The translations under genes and the position numbers were made by a program. DNA of 64,000 nucleotides from Streptomyces sp. LHD-70 (GTDB taxonomy: Bacteria > Actinomycetota > Actinomycetes > Streptomycetales > Streptomycetaceae): the NCBI RefSeq assembly GCF_031157275.1, contig NZ_JAVIFW010000001.1:558001-622000 (forward strand). The letters run 5' to 3'. Of the stretch, positions 57,916 through 64,000 are shown one piece after another (the stretch's first letter is position 1; the number at the start of each line of letters is the position of its first letter). The notes beneath the pieces are model-generated. The model did not search any database and was not told the origin of the DNA. It saw only the letters and a program-made list of their open reading frames with translations.

Positions 57916-59757
57916 TCATCGTGGGGACGCGAACCGTCCGCGCCGCAGCCGCTCGGGCAGGCCGGGAGCTTCCAGGAAGCCCTCGGCGCGGGCGGCGGCG
58001 AGCGAGATGCGCGGCAGGTCGCCGCTCCTCTCGAAGAGCACGAACCGCGGTTCCCAGTCGGGCCGGTACTTGGCGTTGGCGCGGTAGAGCGACTCGATCT
58101 GCCACCAGCGGGAGCAGAAGCCGAGCAGCGAGCGCCACAGTCGGAGCACCGGGCCCGCGCCGAGACGCGAGCCACGTTCGAAGACCGACCGGAACATCGC
58201 GAAGTTCAGTGAGACGCGAGTGATCCCGATCTCCCCGGCGCGCTGCAGGAGTTCGATGACCATGAACTCCATCAGGCCGTTCCCGGTGTCCCGGTCCCGC
58301 CGCATCAGGTCGAGCGAGAGCCCCTTCGGGCCCCACGGCACGAACGACAGGAGCGCCCTCGACTCGCCCTGCTCATCGGTGCATTCGAGCATCACGCAGT
58401 CCCCGTCGGCCGGGTCGCCGAGCCGCCCGAGCGCCATCGAGAAGCCGCGCTCGGTCGCACCGTCCCGCCAGTCGTCGGCGCGCTGCAGGAGCCGGGCCAG
58501 CTCGGGCGCGGGGATGTCCCGGTGGCGGCGTACGCGTACCTCGTACCCGGAGCGCCGGACCCGGTTGTGGGCCTGTCGTACGGTGCGCATCGCGCGGCCG
58601 GAGAGGGTGAAGTCGGCGGTTGTGACGACCGCTTCGTCGCCCAGCTCCAGGGCGTCCAGGCCGTGCCGGGCGTAGATCGTGCCCGCCTCCTCGCTCGCGC
58701 CCATCACGGCCGGGGTCCAGGCGTGCGCGTGGGCCTCGGCGAGCCAGGGTTCGATGGCGCCGGGCCAGGCCTCGGGGTCGCCGATCGGGTCGCCGGAGGC
58801 CAGGGACACGCCGCCGACGACGCGGTAGACGACGGCGGCCTTGCCGGTCGGCGACCACATCGCGCTCTTCTCCCGGCGCAGCGCGAAGTAGCCGAGCGAG
58901 TCGCGTTCCCCGTGCCGGTCGAGCAGTGCGCGCAGCCGGGCCTCGTCGGACGGGGTGAGCGGGTCGACGGCGCGGCGTGAGCGGAACGCGGCGTACAGGA
59001 CGGCGAGAAGGAGCAGGAAACTGATCCCGTTCACGGCGACGTCGACCCACCCCGGGGTGGCCACGCCGGGCAGGCGCGCGTCGTCGGCGGCGAGCGAGAC
59101 CAGCCGGAGCGCGCCGTACCGCCAGCGGTCCCCGAACGTCGAACTCGCCGCGTCCGGCGCCCGGTTGGTGAGCGTGACCAGGAGCGCGGCGAGCAGCGAG
59201 CAGACCAGGAGGCCACCGGCGGCGACGGCGGCGGCGAGCCTCGGGTTGGCCCGGTCGCCCTTCGCGTAGAACGCGCGCCGCCCGGTCAGCAGGGCCGCGA
59301 CGAAGCCGGCGGTCAGGGCGAGGGAGATCCAGTTCTGGGCGTGCGCGCGGATCTCGGGGAACAGCATCGCGAAGCCGAAGAGCAGCAGGAAGGGGACGCT
59401 GAGCACCAGGTTGAGGATCCACGCGGCCCGCTTGCGGCGGCGCATCGTGACGGCGAGGAAGAACGTCACGAGCGCCGAGCCGAACCCCGCGGTCAGCAGA
59501 TACGGGGTGAACAGATCCGCGGTGTTGTGCCGCCGCAGATCCTGGCCGAGGGAGACCCAGACGGCGCTGAGCAGGTTCAGGAAGGTGACGCCCCGCAGGT
59601 ACCAGACGGTGAACTCGGCGGCGCGTACGGCTGCTCCGCCGGCCGGCCGGGTCGCCGCGCGGTCCGGATCGGCACCGGTGCGGGGCGCTTCCGCGCGCGG
59701 CGCGCGATCCGGAGGGGGCTCTTCTACGGGTGCTTCGAGCGCCTCTGCCGTTCCCAT
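57916..59757 (-). CDS. MprF-like protein: membrane helices plus DUF2156 aminoacyltransferase domain
   Basis: A 613-residue protein. The N-terminal half has about six membrane helices (TVWYLRGVTFLNLLSAVWVS, SALVTFFLAVTM, AAWILNLVLSVPFLLLFGFA, ISLALTAGFVAALLTG, GGLLVCSLLAALLVTL, GISFLLLLAVLYAAF). The C-terminal half, ~270-613, is a GNAT-like DUF2156 domain with LGYFALRREKSAMWSPTGKA, YRVVGGVSLASGDPIGDPEA, GWRQEA-type AVMGASEEAGTIYARHGLDA and LMRRDRDTGNGLMEFMVIEL. Such proteins transfer lysine or another amino acid from tRNA to phosphatidylglycerol, or use a related acceptor, changing membrane charge. It has no tRNA-binding fusion (unlike LysX). The first ~45 residues are Pro/Ala-rich. The rhomboid-like gene follows after 25 bases. 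Confidence 0.9.
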   Translation of the reverse strand: MGTAEALEAPVEEPPPDRAPRAEAPRTGADPDRAATRPAGGAAVRAAEFTVWYLRGVTFLNLLSAVWVSLGQDLRRHNTADLFTPYLLTAGFGSALVTFFLAVTMRRRKRAAWILNLVLSVPFLLLFGFAMLFPEIRAHAQNWISLALTAGFVAALLTGRRAFYAKGDRANPRLAAAVAAGGLLVCSLLAALLVTLTNRAPDAASSTFGDRWRYGALRLVSLAADDARLPGVATPGWVDVAVNGISFLLLLAVLYAAFRSRRAVDPLTPSDEARLRALLDRHGERDSLGYFALRREKSAMWSPTGKAAVVYRVVGGVSLASGDPIGDPEAWPGAIEPWLAEAHAHAWTPAVMGASEEAGTIYARHGLDALELGDEAVVTTADFTLSGRAMRTVRQAHNRVRRSGYEVRVRRHRDIPAPELARLLQRADDWRDGATERGFSMALGRLGDPADGDCVMLECTDEQGESRALLSFVPWGPKGLSLDLMRRDRDTGNGLMEFMVIELLQRAGEIGITRVSLNFAMFRSVFERGSRLGAGPVLRLWRSLLGFCSRWWQIESLYRANAKYRPDWEPRFVLFERSGDLPRISLAAARAEGFLEAPGLPERLRRGRFASPR

Positions 59758-59828
59758 GAACGGTGATCATATGGCGCAGAGTGGGCGAATTCGGGCGGGC
59801 GGGCCGCCCGAATTGCCCCGTGAGCGGA

Positions 59829-61076
59829 CTACGGGCGGGACTCCCGCCCCTGGCCCCCCAACTCCGGCTCCGCACCGGCCTGTTCGGCCTCGACGCCGGG
59901 GTCGGCCTCGGGTTCGGGATGGGCCTCGACCTTGGCCTCGGGTCCGGGATCGGCCTCGACCTCGGCCTTGGGTTCGGGCTCGTCCTCCAGCTCCGGCTTG
60001 ACCTCCGGCTCCGGCTTGGCCTCCGGCTCCAGCTTGATCTCCGGCAGCTCCGCCGCGAGCGCCGCGGCCGCCTGGACCAGCGGGAGGGCCAGCATCGCGC
60101 CGGTGCCCTCGCCGGCCGTGACGCCCTGGTCGAGCAGCGGGTCGACGGCGAGGCGGTCGAGGGCCTTCGCCTGGGCGGGCTCGCCGCTGCGGTGCCCCGC
60201 GAGCCACCAGTCGGGCGCCCGGAACGCGACCCGCTGTGCGACGAGCGCGCACGCCGCCGAGACGACCCCGTCGAGGATCACCGGCGTACGGCGTACCGCG
60301 CTCTGCAGCAGGAACCCCGTGATCGCCGCGAGGTCGGCCCCGCCGACGGTACGCAGCAGCTCCAGCTGGTCGCCCAGGACCGGCCGGGCCCGGCGCAGCG
60401 CGTCGCGGACGGCGGCGCACTTGCGCATCCAGGCCAGGTCGTCGATGGGCTGGCCGCCGCGCCCGGTGACCACCGAGGCGTCCGTGCCGCACAGCGCCGC
60501 GACGAGGGTGGCCGCCGCCGTCGTACCGCCCACGCTGAGGTCGCCGAGGACCACCAGGTCCGTTCCGGAGTCGGCCTCCTCGTCGGCGATCGCCATACCC
60601 GCGCGGAACGCCTGCTCGGCCTCCGCCGCGGTGAGCGCGTCCTCGACGTCGATCCGGCCGCTGCCGCGCCGCACCCGGTGCCGTACGACCTCGGCGGGCA
60701 GCTCGTCCGGGTCGCAGTCCAGGGCGACGTCCACGACGCGGACCGGTACGCCGCTGCGGCGGGCGAGCACCGCGACCGGGCTCTCACCGTCGAGCACGGC
60801 GCGCGCCAGGCGGTGGGCGCCGCCCGCGGGGCGCGCGGAGACGCCGAGCCCGGCCACGCCGTGGTCGCCCGCGAACAGCACCGCGCGCGGCCGTTCGATC
60901 GCCTTCACCGGCACCGTCGACTGCGCGGCCGCCAGCCACTCGCCCAGCTCGTCGAGCCGCCCGAGCGCACCTGGCGGCACGGCGAGCCGCTCCCTGCGCT
61001 CTTCGGCGTCGCGGCGCACCCCGCCGTCGGGGCGCTCGATCAGATCGGAGAAGTCATCGAGATTCAGCGAGCTCAT
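59829..61076 (-). CDS. cobT: Nicotinate-nucleotide-dimethylbenzimidazole phosphoribosyltransferase, with acidic tail
   Basis: A 415-residue cytoplasmic enzyme making alpha-ribazole phosphate for the lower ligand of cobalamin. SLNLDDFSDLIERPDGGVRR starts the chain. ALGRLDELGEWLAAAQSTVP, VLFAGDHGVAGLGVSA and GVTAGEGTGAMLALPLVQAA are family motifs, with the catalytic Glu expected in the GEGTGA region. Most CobT proteins are ~350-360 residues; here residues ~345-415 form an added Glu/Pro/Lys/Ala tail (PEIKLEPEAKPEPEVKPELE and similar) coded by degenerate DNA repeats. The ATG at 61076 is clear. It follows cobU by 93 bases on the same strand, so the two are likely cotranscribed. Confidence 0.97.
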   Translation of the reverse strand: MSSLNLDDFSDLIERPDGGVRRDAEERRERLAVPPGALGRLDELGEWLAAAQSTVPVKAIERPRAVLFAGDHGVAGLGVSARPAGGAHRLARAVLDGESPVAVLARRSGVPVRVVDVALDCDPDELPAEVVRHRVRRGSGRIDVEDALTAAEAEQAFRAGMAIADEEADSGTDLVVLGDLSVGGTTAAATLVAALCGTDASVVTGRGGQPIDDLAWMRKCAAVRDALRRARPVLGDQLELLRTVGGADLAAITGFLLQSAVRRTPVILDGVVSAACALVAQRVAFRAPDWWLAGHRSGEPAQAKALDRLAVDPLLDQGVTAGEGTGAMLALPLVQAAAALAAELPEIKLEPEAKPEPEVKPELEDEPEPKAEVEADPGPEAKVEAHPEPEADPGVEAEQAGAEPELGGQGRESRP

Positions 61077-61169
61077 TCGCCGAACAGTACCGGGATCCTT
61101 TCGAACACGAGGAGCACCGGGGGCGCAGGCTCCACGGGCCCGTACGAACCCGCCCCCGCCGCGCGCCCG

Positions 61170-62366
61170 TCAGCCGCGCAGCGTCACCGCCTGGCCCGCC
61201 ACCACCAGGAGCACGCACTCGCACTCCGCCGCGAACGCCGCGTTCAGGCGGCCGAGTTCGTCGCGGAAGCGGCGGCCCGCCGCGGTCGCGGGGACCACAC
61301 CCGAGCCGACCTCGTTGGAGACCGCGACCACCGTCCTGCGCGTCGCCCGCACCGCCTCCGTCAGCTGCGCCACCCGCTCCCGCAGGGCCCGCTCGCCGCC
61401 CGCCGCCCACTTGTCGTCGTCCCACGCGCCGACCCGGTCCATCGCGTCGGTCAGCCACAGCGACAGGCAGTCGACGAGCAGCGGCGGCCCGTCCGCGTCG
61501 AGCAGCGGCACCAGCTCGCAGGTCTCCTCCGTACGCCAGCTGCCCGGCCGGCGCTCCCGGTGCAGGCCGACCCGCGCCGCCCACTCCGCATCGCCCTCGC
61601 GGCTCCCGCCCGTCGCGACGTACACCACCTCAGGGAAGGACTCCAGGCGCCGCTCCGCCTCTACGGACTTGCCGGAACGGGCCCCGCCGAGCACGAGCGT
61701 GCGCCGCGGCAGGTCCGGTACGGCGTGGAACTCGCCGACCACCACCGTCGTACCGTCCGGCACGGCCCGCGCCCCGGCCGCGGCGAGCCGGCGGCGCAGC
61801 TCGGCGCCGGGCGGCACGTCGTGGTCGAGGTGCACGGCGAGCACGTCCGTCGTGGCGGTCACCGCACCGGCCGCGCGCAGCCGCGCCAGCGCGTCGGGCC
61901 GCCCGACGACATCGGCCACGACCATGTCGTACGGCGCCGGATGGTTCAGGCCCGCGGGCGCGCAGCCCGGCGGCAGGTAGAGCAGCCGCTCCCCGCCGGG
62001 ACCGATCACCTCGTACCCGGTGCCCGGCGCGTCCATCGCGAGCGCCCGCACCCGGTGCCCGTCGAGCAGCGCCAGCTCACGCCCCTCCGGCACCCGGCCA
62101 GCAGCGGGCAGCCCCGCCGGGTGTTCGAGCGCCGGGCCCTCCTGGGGGTGCGAGAGCAGCACCTGGCGCACGCCGCTGAGCGAGCGGCCCGCGCGGGCGG
62201 CCGCGAACGCCGCTCCCGGCGTGAGGTCGAGCAGCAGCACGCCGTCCACGAGGAGCGCGGTCGCGGCGCGCACATGGTCTCCGAGGGCGCTCGCGCAGGC
62301 GGCGCAGGGGCAGTCGGGGCGGGGCAGCCCGTCGGGGGCGCCGGTGCCGAGCAGAGTCAGTTCCAC
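61170..62366 (-). CDS. cobU: Fusion of degenerate MBL-fold domain and adenosylcobinamide kinase/guanylyltransferase (CobU)
   Basis: A 398-residue two-part protein. Residues 1-215 resemble a PhnP-like metallo-beta-lactamase fold (MELTLLGTGAPDGLPRPDCP, then CAAC and LLDLTPGAAFAAARAG). The zinc HxHxDH motif is replaced by SHPQEGPALEH, so the domain is probably not an active hydrolase. From ~220 the chain is CobU: RTLVLGGARSGKSVEAERRL (P-loop at 226-234), VVYVATGG, LLVDCLSLWLTDAM, VSNEVGSGVVPATAAGRRFR and a NAAFAAE-type ending. CobU phosphorylates adenosylcobinamide and attaches GMP. The GTG at 62366 has AGGAT upstream. cobT follows. The fusion seems common in streptomycetes from memory; its role is unknown. 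Confidence 0.92.
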   Translation of the reverse strand: MELTLLGTGAPDGLPRPDCPCAACASALGDHVRAATALLVDGVLLLDLTPGAAFAAARAGRSLSGVRQVLLSHPQEGPALEHPAGLPAAGRVPEGRELALLDGHRVRALAMDAPGTGYEVIGPGGERLLYLPPGCAPAGLNHPAPYDMVVADVVGRPDALARLRAAGAVTATTDVLAVHLDHDVPPGAELRRRLAAAGARAVPDGTTVVVGEFHAVPDLPRRTLVLGGARSGKSVEAERRLESFPEVVYVATGGSREGDAEWAARVGLHRERRPGSWRTEETCELVPLLDADGPPLLVDCLSLWLTDAMDRVGAWDDDKWAAGGERALRERVAQLTEAVRATRRTVVAVSNEVGSGVVPATAAGRRFRDELGRLNAAFAAECECVLLVVAGQAVTLRG

Positions 62367-62458
62367 GGGGACGATCCTGCCGCGTCGGAGACGGTCTTGC
62401 GCGCCCGGATAGGCTGCAGCCAGAAGTCGGATCTTGGACCAGCACCTGGGAGGCTGAC

Positions 62459-62683
62459 ATGGCGGCGTGGACGTGGCGGTTCGAGAGGTCCGACGGCACC
62501 GAGGTGGAACCGTCGGTCCAGCCCGAGGAGTTCACGACGCAGGGCGACGCGGAGTCCTGGATCGGCGAGGTCTGGAAGGACCTCGCGGACGGCGGCGCCG
62601 ACCAGGTGCGGCTCTTCGAGGACAGCACGGAGATCTACGGGCCGATGAGCCTGCACGCGGAGGAAGCGGCGGCGCAGGACTGA
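62459..62683 (+). CDS. Small conserved actinobacterial protein
   Basis: A 74-residue acidic protein reading AAWTWRFERSDGTEVEPSVQ, PEEFTTQGDAESWIGEVWKD and LADGGADQVRLFEDSTEIYG, with PMSLHAEEAAAQ at the end. It looks like a compact alpha/beta domain with many acidic and aromatic residues. GGGAGG is placed five bases before the ATG at 62459, giving strong support for translation. A perfect hairpin follows the stop. Divergent from cobU, the start-to-start gap is 92 bases. I recall small proteins of this type in streptomycetes but know no function. Confidence 0.85.
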   Translation: MAAWTWRFERSDGTEVEPSVQPEEFTTQGDAESWIGEVWKDLADGGADQVRLFEDSTEIYGPMSLHAEEAAAQD

Positions 62684-62691
62684 GTGAGCGG

Positions 62692-62717
62692 GCTCCGTGG
62701 GGTGCGCCCCACGGAGC
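62692..62717. terminator. Bidirectional terminator between the small gene and the RDD gene
   Basis: GCTCCGTGGGG (62692-62702) and CCCCACGGAGC (62707-62717) form a perfect 11-base stem with a 4-base loop between convergent genes. Confidence 0.88.
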
Positions 62718-62741
62718 TTCCCTCGGCACGCACTCGGCGGC

Positions 62742-63401
62742 TCAGCCAAGATCCTTGCTGCGGACGTAGCGCAGCCCGCAATGGTCGTCGTCGTACGGCT
62801 CGCCCTCGCCCGATATCAGGCTGAGGGGCAGCTGCATCGGGAGCCAGGTCAGGCCAAGGAGCCAGCGCCGGACGGTCTGCCAGAAGCGCGGACGTCCACA
62901 GTCCTCGGAGCGCACCACACGCGTGGTGAAGAGGAACTTGCCGACGGTCGCGCGGAAGATCAGCGCCCCGAACACGTGGTGCACGAAGGAGATCCCGAGG
63001 ACGAGCCCCACCGCGTACCCCCAGAAGGTCCCGACGCTCTCGCCCTCGGTCAGCAGCTCCGCGAGCTTGAGACCGCCGAAGAGCGCGATCAAGCCGTCGA
63101 CCAGGGCGGCGAACAACCGCCGGAAGTCCCCGACCGCCTCCGGCACGGACGGCGTCGGCTGGAGCGGATGTGCCTGCCCATAAGGATGCGCGGGCTGCTG
63201 CTGGTGCTGCTGATACGGATGCTGGGCGTACTGCTGCTGATACGGGCCCGGCTGCTGATGCGGGCCCGGCTGCTGAGCCGCGTACGGATGGGGCGGCTGC
63301 TGCGGCGCGTAGGGCTGGTTCGGCTGCTGTGGAGCGTGGGGCTGGTTCGGCGGGGCGGCGTACGGGTGGTTCGGCTGCTGCTGGTTGGTCACGGTCCCCA
63401 T
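62742..63401 (-). CDS. RDD-family membrane protein with Gln/Pro-rich N-terminus
   Basis: A 219-residue protein. The first ~80 residues are a disordered Gln/Pro/Tyr-rich stretch (NQPYAPQQPPHPYAAQQPGP and related), a type seen at the cytoplasmic end of many actinobacterial membrane proteins. The RDD domain starts at VGDFRRLFAALVDGLIALFG, with Arg-Arg and Asp in the first helix, continues with GYAVGLVLGISFVHHVFG and TVGKFLFTTRVV, and ends with WLLGLTWLPMQLPLSLIS. Likely a small transporter or membrane-assembly factor, unassigned. The start at 63401 (ATG) or 63392 (GTG) is open; both have G-rich sequence upstream. It converges on the 74-residue gene. Confidence 0.85.
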   Translation of the reverse strand: MGTVTNQQQPNHPYAAPPNQPHAPQQPNQPYAPQQPPHPYAAQQPGPHQQPGPYQQQYAQHPYQQHQQQPAHPYGQAHPLQPTPSVPEAVGDFRRLFAALVDGLIALFGGLKLAELLTEGESVGTFWGYAVGLVLGISFVHHVFGALIFRATVGKFLFTTRVVRSEDCGRPRFWQTVRRWLLGLTWLPMQLPLSLISGEGEPYDDDHCGLRYVRSKDLG

Positions 63402-63429
63402 CCTGCACCACCCCACTGACACACGAACC

Positions 63430-63454
63430 CCCCTACTGCTCACAGCAGAAGGGG
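63430..63454 (-). terminator. Terminator after the methyltransferase gene
   Basis: CCCCTACTGCT (63430-63440) pairs with AGCAGAAGGGG (63444-63454) with one A-A mismatch and a 3-base loop, beyond the methyltransferase stop on the minus strand and upstream of the RDD start. Confidence 0.65.
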
Positions 63455-63491
63455 AGTTGGGCGTTCCGAAGAGAGGCGGGTCCGTGGGCGT

Positions 63492-64000
63492 TCAGCCCCG
63501 CACCCCGAACAGGTGCGTCAGCGCCGCCACCGCTCGGTAGGGATCGGTGCGCCCGGCGCGTTCCTCCGCCGCGAGCAGCGCCGCGAGTTCCGCTTCCGGC
63601 GGCAGCTCGGCGTCGTCGGGGGCCGTGTCCGTGAAGACGCGTACGCCGTACCAGGCGTGCAGCGGTGCGCCGATGCCCGCGAGCGTCGACGTCAGGGCGG
63701 CACGGCGGTCCGCGCGCACCTCGAGGCCGATGCGGTTGGTGTACGCCGTGGTGTCGAACGCGGTGAGTGCCGTCGGCCAGTCGCCGGACAGGCCGGGCCG
63801 CATCGCGAGCGCGTCCGCGTTCCGCACGAGCAGCGAGAGCAGCCCGCCCGGCGCCAGCATCCGGGCCAGACCGGCGAGCATCCCGTCCGGCTCGGCCACG
63901 TACATCAGGACACCGTGGCAGAGCACCACGTCGAAGGAGCCGGGCAGGAAGTGCACCCCGGTGTCACGGCCGTCGCCCTCGATCAGGCGGACCCGCGCGC
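63492..64000 (-). CDS. SAM-dependent methyltransferase, C-terminal part (5' end outside window)
   Basis: The last ~169 residues of a class I methyltransferase. The frame runs in from the right edge, and the visible part contains RVRLIEGDGRDTGVHFLPGS, FDVVLCHGVLMYVAEPDGML and LARMLAPGGLLSLLVRNADA. The pattern (DVVLCHGVLMY after an acidic strand, then LAPGGLLSLLV) is the post-motif I to motif III region of ubiquinone/CmoM-type methyltransferases. NRIGLEVRADRRAALTSTLA and a short C-terminal helix follow. The N-terminal glycine-rich SAM-binding motif lies outside the window. The substrate is unknown. Its stop is followed by a weak hairpin and then the RDD gene in the same direction. Confidence 0.88.
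   Translation of the reverse strand, partial: ARVRLIEGDGRDTGVHFLPGSFDVVLCHGVLMYVAEPDGMLAGLARMLAPGGLLSLLVRNADALAMRPGLSGDWPTALTAFDTTAYTNRIGLEVRADRRAALTSTLAGIGAPLHAWYGVRVFTDTAPDDAELPPEAELAALLAAEERAGRTDPYRAVAALTHLFGVRG

Noticed and set aside
59763-62648. A plus-strand open frame of ~960 codons antisense to cobT and cobU
   Set aside because: No recognisable domain, and the minus strand encodes full CobT and CobU motifs.

Overview
The window looks like a core-chromosome segment of a Streptomyces or a very close actinomycete. GC content is very high, third codon positions are mostly G or C, GTG starts are frequent, and I noticed no in-frame TTA codon. Diagnostic Streptomyces features include a conservon (CvnA-D), both type I and type II glutamine synthetases under GlnR-like boxes, an NsdA-type regulator and the homodimeric AceE. 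No rRNA, tRNA, CRISPR array, insertion sequence or prophage was seen. The window starts inside glnE and ends inside a methyltransferase gene.

Layout. 1-13 kb: the 3' part of glnE, a PAP2 membrane phosphatase, a MalR-type LacI repressor without malEFG beside it, an operon of diiron-like hydrolase, ferredoxin reductase and TetR regulator, a membrane protein with a sigma-factor-like cytoplasmic part, and a secreted GH89 alpha-N-acetylglucosaminidase. 13-19 kb: a small lipoprotein, a DUF1996 secreted protein, an epimerase, a His-rich membrane protein with a PepSY protein, and a winged-helix regulator. 19-32 kb: glnII, a Gfo/Idh/MocA oxidoreductase, an ArsC-like protein, an FN3 lipoprotein, asparaginase, an MHYT sensor, the cvnABCD conservon and glnA. 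32-41 kb: RDD and DUF4191 membrane proteins, lipB-lipA, an NsdA-like regulator, a flavin oxidoreductase, a TIGR01777 epimerase, a GNAT enzyme and a TetR regulator divergent from an SDR. 42-46 kb: a PP2C/SpoIIE phosphatase, DUF4240, an SDR and a WYL regulator. 46-55 kb: aceE, a GntR regulator, the lpd-E2 pair and pepA. 55-64 kb: cobS, a membrane protein that overlaps a rhomboid-like gene, an MprF-like protein, cobT, an MBL-cobU fusion, an RDD protein and a partial methyltransferase.

How the genes connect. The nitrogen theme is strong: GlnE modifies GlnA at Tyr397, which is present here; GlnII is the alternative synthetase; and both glnA and glnII carry a four-half-site GlnR box about 100 bases upstream. 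LipB and LipA make the lipoyl groups used by the E2 protein that works with AceE and Lpd. CobS, CobT and CobU form the nucleotide-loop assembly steps of cobalamin synthesis.

The most unusual signal is not a gene. At least ten 3' gene ends carry short tandem duplications that begin on or just after the stop codon (periods 9, 12, 13, 23 or 28 bases). Several families of dispersed intergenic repeats also occur, one of which supplies the last ~43 codons of the PAP2 gene. I found no complete novel defence or biosynthetic system; the candidates worth following are listed as findings.
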